Source: an uncultured Flavihumibacter sp. (GTDB taxonomy: Bacteria > Bacteroidota > Bacteroidia > Chitinophagales > Chitinophagaceae). Taken from it: a stretch of 64,000 bases of DNA. The stretch spans positions 421,256 through 485,255 of the forward strand of contig CABHOY010000041.1 in NCBI GenBank assembly GCA_902168105.1, written 5' to 3'. The translations under genes were made by a program, and so were the position numbers. The notes under the pieces are model-generated. The model did no database searches and was not told the DNA's origin. It saw nothing but the letters and a program-made list of their open reading frames with translations. Shown piece after piece: positions 27,995 through 38,077 of the stretch. Within the stretch, counting starts at the first letter, position 1, and every line of letters starts with the position of its first letter.

Positions 27995-28509
27995 ACAGTA
28001 TAAAATTCACGCTTTTTTAATTTGCACTTTTGCAGTTCAAATATGCAAGTAGCCAAAATTTATCTGAATGTAAATGTTCTTATAATTCACATTACCGTCT
28101 AGATCGATACTTGATTGCGGCTGATAGCATCAGTAGCACCTTATTGAAGAAATATAAAAAAGTAACAGTTATTGGAGTTCGAGCGTTTGCCCAGGCTAGC
28201 CTAATGTTTGTGGTTATTGAAAAAGGAAAGAATAAAGGATTGTGTTATGACTTGTTGAACAAAAACAAATATAAAACATTCTCTGGCCCAAAGTTAGATA
28301 CGTTTCTTAAGACAATAATTTCTGATAGTACGTTCCTTCAGAAGACTAAACCTCTCCCCGCAGAGAGTATCAGTAAAAATTTCAGTTATTTTATATCATA
28401 TGATTATCCTAAGAGAAAGCTCTTCGAGGTCTGCTATTCCCAGCTATTGAGAGATATCAATAGACCATCCTCAACTGCGTTAATGGAGTTTCCTGATGCA
28501 CTCAGGTAG
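27991..28509 (+). pseudogene. exported partner (immunity candidate) with a stop codon in its signal peptide
   Basis: From ATG 27991, which overlaps the previous stop as ATGA, the frame reads MNSIKFTLF, TAA at 28018, then FALLQFKYASSQNLSECKCS and on to 28509. The N-terminus before and after the stop together make a signal peptide, so one TTA-to-TAA change has probably killed an exported protein of about 172 residues. A TTG at 28030 is open but would give a poor signal. The mature part is basic and soluble with several Cys near its start. Translational coupling to a toxin tip argues for an immunity role (inference). Confidence 0.6.
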
Positions 28510-28717
28510 CACAACACCTCTACTCAATAAAATGAACAAGTAGGAATAAATGTATTTTTCATCCAAACGCACCTTTACTATTATAGTTATGGATGCAGAA
28601 GTGACTATGAACTCCTGAAACCATATCCTTTTTTAGAAGGAAGAGCCAAAGATTCCCGTCTTTCTTTTAAATAAGTAATCAACATTGAAACTAACAAAAT
28701 TAGTTTGTGGATAACAG

Positions 28718-28759
28718 AACGGCTGGCATTTTAGGGGCACTTCATTTTTGCCAGCCGTT
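28718..28759 (+). terminator. hairpin downstream of the dead toxin pair
   Basis: An 11-bp stem (AACGGCTGGCA/TGCCAGCCGTT) with a 20-base loop, followed by TTATGTCTTTAT. It lies 200 bases after the broken partner gene. In the remainder of 28510-28966 I see no gene. Confidence 0.45.
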
Positions 28760-28966
28760 TATGTCTTTATAGATGTTTTTACCCCAGTGTATCATTGCCA
28801 CGTCCTTAACCGGTAAATCGAAATACCACTCCCCGCTTCCCTGCTCCAACAACCTTCCACCAGTCCCTTAGGCTCCCCCTGAATAATTCTAAATATTAGG
28901 AATTTGCCTTACCTTGTGTCCCGAATCTATACCTAATCAAATATACAATTCCCATAACCCTTCTCC

Positions 28967-31900
28967 ATGTATACACTCAACCCTACTACCACTCAAAAAC
29001 GGTTGTTGTTTTTAATTGGATTCTTTTTATCAACACAACTCTTTGCGCAACCTGTTATTCAATCATTTGCACCGGTTTCAGGTCCTGTTGGTACTCCTGT
29101 TACCATAACGGGTAATGGTTTCAGTGCAGTTCCTGCTAATAATATAGTTTTCTTTGGCGCTGTAAAAGCTACGGTAACAGCTGCAGGAGGCAATTCGTTG
29201 ACAGTTACTGTGCCGGCGGGAGCTACCTTTATGCCTATATCCGTCGCTGTCAACAGACTAACTGCTTATTCCGCAAGACCCTTTATTATTACTTTTCCGG
29301 ATGGAAGCCTGGCGGGAGGCACTGCCTTTCCGTTTCCCGATAAGCTTACAACCTCGTTATACCCCTATGCAGTTGTCATTACAGATCTAAACGATGATGG
29401 AAAGCCAGACATTGCTGCTGTCACCAATGCCAACGTACCAGCATCTACCTTATCTGTATTTAGCAATACTGGTACTGGTGGTAACTTGTCATTCAGTGCC
29501 AAAAAGGATTTCCCCATTGCCGACATGCCTTATGGCATCGCCGCAGGAGACCTGGATGGTGATGGTAAACCGGATCTGGCAGCGACCTATATTTCAACCG
29601 GAGGGAATGTGTCGGTATATAAGAACACCAGCGCTGGCGGAGTCATTTCCCTGGCGGCGCCTATAACTTACACTACTGGCAGCAGCCCATATAAAGTTTT
29701 GATAAGCGATATCGATCTGGACGGAAAACCCGACCTGGTAACATCAAATTATATTTCGGGAAGCATTAGTGTGCTAAGAAATACTACTACCGGCGGAACT
29801 ATTTCCTTCGCTCCGAAAGTCGATATCGTGACCGGCCCCTTACCTTATAGTATCAGTATCGCGGATTTCGATGGTGATGGTAAGCCCGATATAGTGACAT
29901 CAGCACAGCTGAACAACATTATATCAATACACAGAAATACCAGCAACAATGGTACCGTTTCTTTTGCCGCTAAAAACGATATTACTGTCAATGACGCGTC
30001 CTCCGGGGTTACTACCGGCGATGTGGATGGCGACGGAAAACCAGATATCGCCGTTAGTTACAATTCCGCCTTTTCGATATTGCGCAATGTCTCTGGTACC
30101 GGTTCCATTTCTTTTTCCCAGGGAGTAGCGTACCCTGTATCCGGTGCACTGAATGGTCCATGGGATATTACAATGGGTGACCTGGATGGCGATGCCAGAC
30201 CGGATATTGCCATATCAAACCCCACCGGGACTGTATCGGTATCGAAAAACACCTCTGCTTCCGGAACCATTTCTTTGGCACCGGAAGTGCAGTATTACTC
30301 CCCAGGTGCTTTCAGGGTTGCCATCGGAGACCTGAACGGAGACGCAAAACCAGAAATGGTCGTACCGGATTTTATCGGCACCTCGGTTATGATATACAGA
30401 AACCAGACGAACGAACCTGCTATTTTTTCGTTCAGCCCGACTGAAGGAACAGAAGGGGACACTATAATACTAAAAGGTAACATACTTTCCAGCGTGACCG
30501 CCGTTAGTTTTGGAGGCACACCAGCGGCCTCTTTTACCGTAGTGAACGCCGGGACTATCAGGGCTGTTCTGGGAAAAGGAGCATCGGGCCAGGTGGTTGT
30601 AACAAATCCTCACGGTACATCAAAGAGTGACGGTTTCATTTATCATTCCGCACCCGTTATTACTGCCTTTACACCTACAGCTGGTAAAACAGGCGATACT
30701 ATCGCTATTAAGGGGACTTATCTTACAGGCGCTACAGCAGTCAGTTTCGGCGGTACACCTGCTGCCTCATTTACTGTAGATTCTCCTACGAATATTACTG
30801 CTGTTATTGCCGATGGATCAAGCGGTATTGTAAGTGTTACTACTCCATATGGAACTTCTTCTTTACCAGGGTTTACTTACTATCCACCTCCGGTTATCAC
30901 TTCATTTACACCTACTGAAGGAGATCAGGGCACTGTTGTTACGATTACAGGTACCGGTTTGTCAGGTGCTTCCAGTGTATTAGTCGGAGGTGTACCTGTA
31001 GCATCATTTACAGTACAATCTGCAACTACTATTACGGCTGTGATCAGTGAAGGTGGTACTGGAAGCATTGTGGTGATTGTACCTGGCGGAACTGATACCT
31101 CTTCAGCTATATTTTCATTTCCACCGCCGGTCATTACTTCCTTTGCACCGCTTGTCGGTCCGGCAGGGTCAACGGTGACTATTACAGGCGCCAACTTCCG
31201 GAGTGATGCTGACGCTAACCAGGTATTCTTCGGCGCTGTGAAAGCAACTGTTACAGCGGCCTCCCGAACATCGCTTAAAGTGACCGTACCAACCGGCGCT
31301 ACTTATGCACCGCTGACAGTTACCGTGAACAATCATACTGCCTTTGCCAATAAACCGTTTAATACGACTTTCGTTGGTGGCGATACTGCATTCACTGCGA
31401 CTTCATTTATTTGGAAAGAAGGGCCTGAAGCGATCAACGACTGGTACCACGATGGAGGCCGGACGATTTTTCTGGCAGATATGGACGGTGATGGCAAGTC
31501 CGACCTTATATCCCGTAGTGTTGACGCCAAACTTGTTACGGTAACACGTAATGGCAGCACCGACGGCATCGTATCTTTCTTCTATCAAAAATTTATTGGC
31601 GACGTTAACAATCCGGTCCGTGCTGTCCGTATGGCTATTGGTGATGTGAATGGTGATGGAAGACCTGATATTGTTATTAATGACAACAACTCCAATATCC
31701 AGGTTTACCGCAATACCAGTACGCCGGGTAATATGTCGTTCGCTCCCAAACTAACAGTAGCGCAGGGTAATGACCTGAACGACATTCTCATCAGCGACTT
31801 TGACGGCGATGCAAAAGCAGATATTATTGCTGTTGGAAGCGATGCACAGAATGCTACATTAATAGCTTACAGAAATACAGGGGATAATGGTGTCCTTTCA

Positions 31901-33823
31901 TTTACACGAGGAACAGGCGCCATGCTGACTGCTCCGGCAAATCATCTTCGTACTGCAGATTTTGATAACGACGGCAAAACCGATATTTCTTTCACTGCCG
32001 GTAATGCCATCAACGTATTAAAGAATACGAGCACAAAGGGAAGTATCTCATTTACAAATAGCACCGCTATTCCACTGTCCAATAATGTTGCCGGAATGGC
32101 TTTGGCAGATTTCGACAATGACAATAAAATGGATATGTTGGCCAGCTACTCTAACGCGCAGTCGTTTATTGTGTACAGGAATACTACTGCAAGCGGCAAT
32201 ATCTCTTTTGTTCCGGCACTTACTTACAATATTGGTCATGGCCAGGGTTATATCGCGGCGGGACAACTGGACGGCGACGGCCTGCCTGATATTATGGTAA
32301 AAATAGATAGTATCCACAATAATGGAACTACCAGGCGGTTGCTGTTGTTCCGCAATACAGGCGCGCCGGGCACTATCTCATTTGCCCTGCCAGGTTATTA
32401 TGATGTGACGCACTACATAACCAATGACATTGGAGATGGTGAGATCGGAGATATTGATGGCGATGGTAAGGCAGATATTGCGTTAACAAATACCACCGCT
32501 AGTCGTATTTCCATTTTCAGAAATCAACAGAATGAAAAGACAGTAACCGTTTGTTCCACAACGAATACTACACTTACTACCGACATTACCAGTACAAAAT
32601 ATCAGTGGCAGGTAAATAGCGGCAGTGGGTTCACCACTATTTCAGATAATTCAAACTATGCAGGTGCAACTACATCAACACTGAAACTAAGCAACATTCC
32701 GGCATCCTGGAACGGCTATCACTATCGCTGCGTGGGGAATGGTAATATGGGAATAAGTTTCAACCTGATCGTGCATCCAACTGTGATACAGTCAGGCACT
32801 ATCCAGTCCGCATCTGAGACCTGTGCAGATCTCCAGTTAGTAATATTCTATATCCCAACCATTACATCCTACCTATCGAAGATCGAACTATGGGAAAGTG
32901 TTAACGGTGGTGCTTTTACGCCCATCCAGTCAACACGCTACAATGGTGATCCGTACATGACTTTTTATTTGCCGGTAGATAGTGTAATAGGTAACAAAAG
33001 ACATTTCTTTACCATTACACCACCGGCTGATGTTCCCTGTACCGGAGCAGCTTATTCCGATACCAGCATCACAATAATAAGACGTCAGCCAGAACCTATC
33101 GTTGCGATCGACAAATACACGTTAACGGTCACAAACCCTGAAGCGGCCATCCAACATACATGGAATTATAAATCTGCAAACGGCGAATGGGAAGAAGTAG
33201 GTACCGGCATCGTATATGAGGCAACTAAGACGGGCTCATATTTCGTACGTGGAGAAATAGGTTATGGCAACTGTAGCTCCAACAGGATTTCAAAGGAATA
33301 TTTCATGCATATCCTGGAAATACCCGTTGTTGTAGCTGAAGGATTCACCTTAACAGTAACAAATCCTGATACTGCCGCCACTTACATCTGGGAGATGAAA
33401 AATGCCAGCGGTAACTGGGAAGCGGTAACACCTGCTGCTACAGATATCATATACAGAGCGCTCAAAAAAGGTACCTACAGGGTAAAGGCTTCCATGAAAA
33501 CGCACGATTGGGACATTAAATATTCGGAAGAACACACTGTTCTTATAACAAGTATCGATCCGGTAACTGCGGAAAGCGCGGGTATTAAACTGTATCCAAA
33601 CCCAGTTAGTGTTTCTCTCACCATCGGTCCTTTAAAGCTATCCAACAGGTGGCAGACGCTGGATATATACAGTGCAGATGGCAAACTTGTACTGGAAGGA
33701 CATAATATCAGCAATCAAACTACTGTTACGCTGAATACAGCACATCTTGTAAGTGGCGCTTATACAGTTCTCCTGCGACGAAAACAGGGACCGCCGGTTT
33801 CGATAAAATTTGTAAAACATTAA
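28967..33823 (+). CDS. large secreted TIG/FG-GAP repeat protein with T9SS sorting domain
   Basis: 1618 residues. Signal peptide (LLFLIGFFLSTQLFAQ), a TIG/IPT domain (about 30-110), a propeller of FG-GAP blades (about 125-480; repeated DGDGKPDI Ca-binding loops), three similar TIG domains (about 485-720, sharing AVSFGGTPAASFTV), a further TIG (about 722-800) and a second FG-GAP propeller (about 815-1185). Then come Ig-like segments and a type A C-terminal sorting domain (IKLYPNPVSVSLTIG to the end) that directs export through the type IX system. Such proteins are surface-attached or released adhesins or glycan/protein binders; no enzymatic domain is visible. The first and last TIG-plus-propeller units are close copies. 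Monocistronic with a strong terminator. Confidence 0.92.
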   Translation: MYTLNPTTTQKRLLFLIGFFLSTQLFAQPVIQSFAPVSGPVGTPVTITGNGFSAVPANNIVFFGAVKATVTAAGGNSLTVTVPAGATFMPISVAVNRLTAYSARPFIITFPDGSLAGGTAFPFPDKLTTSLYPYAVVITDLNDDGKPDIAAVTNANVPASTLSVFSNTGTGGNLSFSAKKDFPIADMPYGIAAGDLDGDGKPDLAATYISTGGNVSVYKNTSAGGVISLAAPITYTTGSSPYKVLISDIDLDGKPDLVTSNYISGSISVLRNTTTGGTISFAPKVDIVTGPLPYSISIADFDGDGKPDIVTSAQLNNIISIHRNTSNNGTVSFAAKNDITVNDASSGVTTGDVDGDGKPDIAVSYNSAFSILRNVSGTGSISFSQGVAYPVSGALNGPWDITMGDLDGDARPDIAISNPTGTVSVSKNTSASGTISLAPEVQYYSPGAFRVAIGDLNGDAKPEMVVPDFIGTSVMIYRNQTNEPAIFSFSPTEGTEGDTIILKGNILSSVTAVSFGGTPAASFTVVNAGTIRAVLGKGASGQVVVTNPHGTSKSDGFIYHSAPVITAFTPTAGKTGDTIAIKGTYLTGATAVSFGGTPAASFTVDSPTNITAVIADGSSGIVSVTTPYGTSSLPGFTYYPPPVITSFTPTEGDQGTVVTITGTGLSGASSVLVGGVPVASFTVQSATTITAVISEGGTGSIVVIVPGGTDTSSAIFSFPPPVITSFAPLVGPAGSTVTITGANFRSDADANQVFFGAVKATVTAASRTSLKVTVPTGATYAPLTVTVNNHTAFANKPFNTTFVGGDTAFTATSFIWKEGPEAINDWYHDGGRTIFLADMDGDGKSDLISRSVDAKLVTVTRNGSTDGIVSFFYQKFIGDVNNPVRAVRMAIGDVNGDGRPDIVINDNNSNIQVYRNTSTPGNMSFAPKLTVAQGNDLNDILISDFDGDAKADIIAVGSDAQNATLIAYRNTGDNGVLSFTRGTGAMLTAPANHLRTADFDNDGKTDISFTAGNAINVLKNTSTKGSISFTNSTAIPLSNNVAGMALADFDNDNKMDMLASYSNAQSFIVYRNTTASGNISFVPALTYNIGHGQGYIAAGQLDGDGLPDIMVKIDSIHNNGTTRRLLLFRNTGAPGTISFALPGYYDVTHYITNDIGDGEIGDIDGDGKADIALTNTTASRISIFRNQQNEKTVTVCSTTNTTLTTDITSTKYQWQVNSGSGFTTISDNSNYAGATTSTLKLSNIPASWNGYHYRCVGNGNMGISFNLIVHPTVIQSGTIQSASETCADLQLVIFYIPTITSYLSKIELWESVNGGAFTPIQSTRYNGDPYMTFYLPVDSVIGNKRHFFTITPPADVPCTGAAYSDTSITIIRRQPEPIVAIDKYTLTVTNPEAAIQHTWNYKSANGEWEEVGTGIVYEATKTGSYFVRGEIGYGNCSSNRISKEYFMHILEIPVVVAEGFTLTVTNPDTAATYIWEMKNASGNWEAVTPAATDIIYRALKKGTYRVKASMKTHDWDIKYSEEHTVLITSIDPVTAESAGIKLYPNPVSVSLTIGPLKLSNRWQTLDIYSADGKLVLEGHNISNQTTVTLNTAHLVSGAYTVLLRRKQGPPVSIKFVKH

Positions 33824-33834
33824 CAGCTAAAACA

Positions 33835-33869
33835 AAAATAGCAGCCGATATGGCTGCTATTTTGTTTTT
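33835..33869. terminator. bidirectional terminator between convergent genes
   Basis: A 12-bp stem (AAAATAGCAGCC/GGCTGCTATTTT) with a 5-base loop, flanked by A and T runs on both sides. It serves the TIG/FG-GAP gene and the convergent M16 protease gene. Confidence 0.8.
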
Positions 33870-33903
33870 ACTCGGGTGACCAGTGTTAAAATGGCGGTTA
33901 TTA

Positions 33904-36711
33904 CTATTTATTCTTCTCTGGTAATGATACAAACCGGATAACATTTTCACCGCTTAAATACTTCTCAGCGGCGGCTCTCAACGACTTCCCGGTGATCTGT
34001 TTCAATCTCTCTTCCACATCAGGCAATGGTTTCAACGCTTCCTCCCTTTCTAATTTACCTGCGATGTATTGCAGCCAGAAATCGTTACTTCTAACCTGCA
34101 ACTCCACCTGCTTTCTGAATCCAGCTTTAAACTTCTGTAACTCATCGCTGGTGGCTCCTTTTTTCTGCAGGCTGATGATGTCCTGCTCTACTAATCCCAC
34201 CAGGTGATCCACATGCTCCGGCGCGCAGCCAAAAGAAACATTAATAGCAAAACGCTGATCAGGCTCTTTCATCATGCTGCCCTGGGCAGACGGCGTGTAC
34301 ACCTCTCCCGCTTTCTCGCGCAGGCTGGTCAGCAATCTGTATTGAAGCACTTCTGTTAAAGCCTGAATTTGCAGGTTGGCCTCTGTACTGTATTCACAGT
34401 CGCCGTTATATACCAGCAACACTGTAGCCTTATTGTCTTTACCTTTTTCTACTACCTTAACCAGTTTACCTTTAGGGACCTGTGAATGCAGCGTGATCCC
34501 CTTTTCCTTCAGGTTCAGCGCCGGCAATGCTCCAAGATAACGTTCCAACAGCGGTTGAATACTATCTGTATTGAAGTTGCCTACGAAGACGAAATTAGCC
34601 TGAGAAGCATCTGCAAAACGGTCTTTATAAATAGACAAGGCTTTATCAAGATTGATGCTATCCAGTCGTTCCAATGTAAGAGGACTTGTACGATAGTTAT
34701 AACCACTTAATACGGCACTGACAGTATCTCTGAATACGTTGCCAGGATCATCGTACCTATTCCTGACAGCTTCTTTAGATCTGGCGATCGCATTGTCAAA
34801 TAACACCTGGTCTTTACGTGGAGCTGTGTGGCACATGTAAATGATCTGCAAAGCAGTTTCCAGATCTTCGGTCCTGCACCCGCCATTTATACCCTGGCTA
34901 CGGCCACCGATGTATGCGCCCACGTTCACTGATTTTCCGTTCAGCATTTTCGATAGCTGAACAGGAGAATAGTCTGCCAGTCCGCTACCGCCGATGATGC
35001 CGATAGTACTGGCAGCAGTAGGATAATCTTCGTTCGGATATTTATTGATACCTCCTGGTGCAAAAGACATAAACTGCACCTGATCATTTGTATAGCTGGT
35101 AGGTTTAAGCCATACTTTGATACCGTTGCTTAATGTCAGTTGCTGTATGCCCAGGTCATCAACAGTGGAGCGACCTACTATTTTACCACCTTCCGGAATT
35201 GTCTTCAGCAGAACACCGGTGGTTACCAAATCGTTATATGGCTGAACAGCAGCGGCGGTCATTTGACTAAACCAGCTATCTACAGTGGACGAATCAGGAA
35301 GGGTACTTTTTTCCTTTTCAGGCGCTACCAGGAAGATGTCTCTGTTGGTAGTTGTAATAAACCGGTCAGCAACTTCTTTGATATCCTCTAATGTGATACC
35401 GGGCATTGTCGCTTTTACGAAATCATATTCCCAGTCAAGGCCCGGAGAAGCTACGCCCTGGAGGAACAGCTGCTTGTATTCTTCAACATAGCTATTGGAT
35501 GGAGTCTTGCTCTTTTCTTTCCGGGCAGATTCCATACTTGTTGCATAGCTCAGTTTAACCCGGTCGAGTTCCGCCTGGGTAAAACCATAACGTTTTATCT
35601 GTTCGATCAGTAACCAGGTACCCGCAAATGCTTCCTGCAACTTTCCGGGTTTCGCAGTAATTGAATAGGTAAACTGCTCAAGACCACCAGAGAACCCACC
35701 AATGCCTGCTTTAACGCCCAAAAACGGAGGATTCGTCTGCTGGCTTAGCTCTCCTATCCTGTGGCTCAACATCTGGTTAAATAAGCCCTTTTTAATAGCA
35801 TTTCTGTAATCTGCAGTAGTGATCATTTTTGATCCCGGATGTTTTACCAGCAGTTCAAGTTCCGTTGCTGTGATCTCGGGATCGGTCAGGATCTTGAACT
35901 GGTTCTTACCTGTGAGCTCAATTGTATACTCCGGACGGGGACGTTCATTGGCAGGGTTTTTAAGGTCGGCAAACTGTTTCTTAATTTGCTTTTCAACAGC
36001 ATCAACATCTACGTCGCCTACTACGATCAGCGCCTGTAGGTTAGGCCTGTACCAGTCTTTATAGAACCTGTGGATAGCTGCTACCGGAAAGTACTTAAGG
36101 ATACTGTCGGTGCCAATAGGTTGCCTTACAGCATATCTTGAATTATTCAGCAGCAAGGGAAGGGTCTGATCCTGAATTCTTGCTCCTACCCCTTCCCGCA
36201 GCCGCTTCTCTTCCAGGATGACACCTCTTTCCTTGTCAACATCTTCCGTTTCCAGTAATGCTTCCTGTGCCCAGTCACGCATAATATTCAGTCCTTTGCC
36301 TACCATGGCAGGATTATCTGTCGGGATAGGCAGCTGATATACCGTTTCATCAAAAGAGGTATAAGCATTCAGATCTGCGCCAAATCTCACTCCTGCCTTC
36401 TGCAGATAATCGATCAGGTCATTCTTTTTAAAATGGGTAGTACCGTTGAAATTCATGTGTTCCATGAAGTGCGCCAGTCCCAGCTGATCTTCATCTTCTA
36501 AAATAGACCCTACTTTATTTACCAGGTAAAATAAAGCCCTCTTTTCCGGCTCTCCATTTCTGCGGATATAATAGGTAAATCCGTTCGGCAGCTTACCTGT
36601 GCGGACAGCCGTATCAATTGGTATAGGCTGGTCCTGATGCTGAGCAAGTGCCGTCTTTCCGTTTACCAACAGCAGCACTAATCCTGCAGCAGCCCAATGG
36701 CGATAATGCAT
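33904..36711 (-). CDS. M16 family zinc peptidase (pitrilysin-like), exported
   Basis: About 935 residues from the ATG at 36711 (MHYRHWAAAGLVLLLVNG), preferred because AAAGAAGA lies just before it and the signal peptide is then N-terminal; an upstream ATG at 36735 adds 8 residues. The inverted zinc motif HFMEH (HxxEH) sits about 80 residues in, with the downstream Glu region EEKRLREGVGAR. Two M16 halves follow, the second inactive-like, as in full-length pitrilysin-type enzymes. The end has the typical RF/Y region for peptide binding. It should degrade peptides in the periplasm. A gap of about 50 bases to the MutS-like gene suggests it may be the last gene of that minus-strand run. Confidence 0.93.
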   Translation of the reverse strand: MHYRHWAAAGLVLLLVNGKTALAQHQDQPIPIDTAVRTGKLPNGFTYYIRRNGEPEKRALFYLVNKVGSILEDEDQLGLAHFMEHMNFNGTTHFKKNDLIDYLQKAGVRFGADLNAYTSFDETVYQLPIPTDNPAMVGKGLNIMRDWAQEALLETEDVDKERGVILEEKRLREGVGARIQDQTLPLLLNNSRYAVRQPIGTDSILKYFPVAAIHRFYKDWYRPNLQALIVVGDVDVDAVEKQIKKQFADLKNPANERPRPEYTIELTGKNQFKILTDPEITATELELLVKHPGSKMITTADYRNAIKKGLFNQMLSHRIGELSQQTNPPFLGVKAGIGGFSGGLEQFTYSITAKPGKLQEAFAGTWLLIEQIKRYGFTQAELDRVKLSYATSMESARKEKSKTPSNSYVEEYKQLFLQGVASPGLDWEYDFVKATMPGITLEDIKEVADRFITTTNRDIFLVAPEKEKSTLPDSSTVDSWFSQMTAAAVQPYNDLVTTGVLLKTIPEGGKIVGRSTVDDLGIQQLTLSNGIKVWLKPTSYTNDQVQFMSFAPGGINKYPNEDYPTAASTIGIIGGSGLADYSPVQLSKMLNGKSVNVGAYIGGRSQGINGGCRTEDLETALQIIYMCHTAPRKDQVLFDNAIARSKEAVRNRYDDPGNVFRDTVSAVLSGYNYRTSPLTLERLDSINLDKALSIYKDRFADASQANFVFVGNFNTDSIQPLLERYLGALPALNLKEKGITLHSQVPKGKLVKVVEKGKDNKATVLLVYNGDCEYSTEANLQIQALTEVLQYRLLTSLREKAGEVYTPSAQGSMMKEPDQRFAINVSFGCAPEHVDHLVGLVEQDIISLQKKGATSDELQKFKAGFRKQVELQVRSNDFWLQYIAGKLEREEALKPLPDVEERLKQITGKSLRAAAEKYLSGENVIRFVSLPEKNK

Positions 36712-36763
36712 AAAATCTTCTTTTTGTTGTAACATCCTCTTTCGGAGGACTATAAGTTTGGAA

Positions 36764-38077
36764 CTATAACATATTCAATATTCCTTCATTCTCGATAATG
36801 ATCATACCCTGCCTGTCTGTTGTAATACCTTTCTGCAGCTGGTATGTATATTGAGGCACATTGTTATTCATGATGGTAGGAAGGAATTCAAACCCGATCT
36901 GCAAGCCACCATTATTCAATGCATGCCCAACTTCAAATATGTGCGTGGAAATAATGAAGAAACAATCTGTAAAATCAGTGAAGGCTTCCGTTACAGCCAG
37001 CGTGGCGTCATAAGCGTCTTTAACATTCGTGCCTTTGAATAGCTCGTCAAAGATGACGAATAACGACTTGTCTGCAGCAACTTCTTCCGCAACTTTTTTC
37101 ACCCTGAGTACTTCTGCATAGAAGTGGCTATATCCTTTATTCAGATCGTCGGGAACATTCACTGAAGAATAGATCCCGTCCAGTATAGAGAATTGCACTT
37201 CCGTTGCTGCTACCGGAAATCCCATATGCGCAAGGTAAATGAGGATACCTGTCGACTTCATCAATGTTGACTTACCCGCCATATTTGCGCCGGTGAGGAA
37301 CAAAATATTGGTGCCTGCATTAAAGGAGAGTGAGTTGGCCACTCCTTTATCAAGCCCCGGATGTCTCAGTCCTTTGGCTTCCAGCATATTCCGTTCTTTC
37401 GGCAAGGCCTGTGCATACGAGAACCCTTTCGCTTTGGCCACACCCGCTACCGCGACATACAGATCAGTTTCATAGATGAGTTCCAGGAGCGTCTTTAGCT
37501 GACTACGAAATATGCCTGTCAGTATATAATGCAACCGGACATTATCCATTAAAGATCTGGAGGGTTTATAAAAATCCTTAAATCGAACATCTTTAACGAT
37601 GGTGCGTACTATATCCGACCATTTATTCCAGGGCTGATCTTTATCCCGTCCTTCCCGCTCCAGTTGTTGCAAAAGCTTTTCGCAGGCTTTCAATATGGCT
37701 AAGCTACTGTCTATGCCTGTTAAGACCAGTTCGTAGGTATCATCTTTTACCACCATAGCCGCCACTTTTTTCCTGCTTAGTTCCCAGAGCGAAAAGAGAT
37801 AACTTCCATCTCCGCCTTCATCCATGTAGGACTCCATGCGCTCCAGCTGCTTACCATCAAAGGGGAAGTCGACAGGGTGCTCATTGAAATAGCGGAAAAT
37901 AGCACTTCTGTTATTGATCGCTTCTACGTCCGATAAGGGATGAAGGAACATAACATCCAGCAATTTCTCTGCGCCCCTGGTTTTAACCTGGTTAAAAAGA
38001 CTGAAAACAGAACCAGGGTTAAATTTCCCTAACAAGGACAGATCGTCCAGCGTTTGTTTGTCTGCAATAAAGCTCAT
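36764..38077 (-). CDS. MutS-like ATPase, copy 2
   Basis: 437 residues. Only the core/lever helices and ATPase of MutS are present; the N-terminal mismatch-recognition and connector domains are missing, so this is not a classical mismatch-repair MutS. ATPase motifs: Walker A FLTGANMAGKST, Walker B FVIFDELFKGTN, then ISTHIFEVG. It overlaps the upstream paralogue by 4 bases (ATGA), so the two are translated together and may form a heterodimer (inference). Related short MutS-like proteins are common in Bacteroidetes with unknown role. Confidence 0.9.
   Translation of the reverse strand: MSFIADKQTLDDLSLLGKFNPGSVFSLFNQVKTRGAEKLLDVMFLHPLSDVEAINNRSAIFRYFNEHPVDFPFDGKQLERMESYMDEGGDGSYLFSLWELSRKKVAAMVVKDDTYELVLTGIDSSLAILKACEKLLQQLEREGRDKDQPWNKWSDIVRTIVKDVRFKDFYKPSRSLMDNVRLHYILTGIFRSQLKTLLELIYETDLYVAVAGVAKAKGFSYAQALPKERNMLEAKGLRHPGLDKGVANSLSFNAGTNILFLTGANMAGKSTLMKSTGILIYLAHMGFPVAATEVQFSILDGIYSSVNVPDDLNKGYSHFYAEVLRVKKVAEEVAADKSLFVIFDELFKGTNVKDAYDATLAVTEAFTDFTDCFFIISTHIFEVGHALNNGGLQIGFEFLPTIMNNNVPQYTYQLQKGITTDRQGMIIIENEGILNML

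Noticed and set aside
29100..32520. Recurrent GATGGxGATGGxAA DNA motifs as mobile repeats
   Set aside because: They encode the DGDGKPD calcium-binding loops of FG-GAP blades, so the similarity is at protein level.
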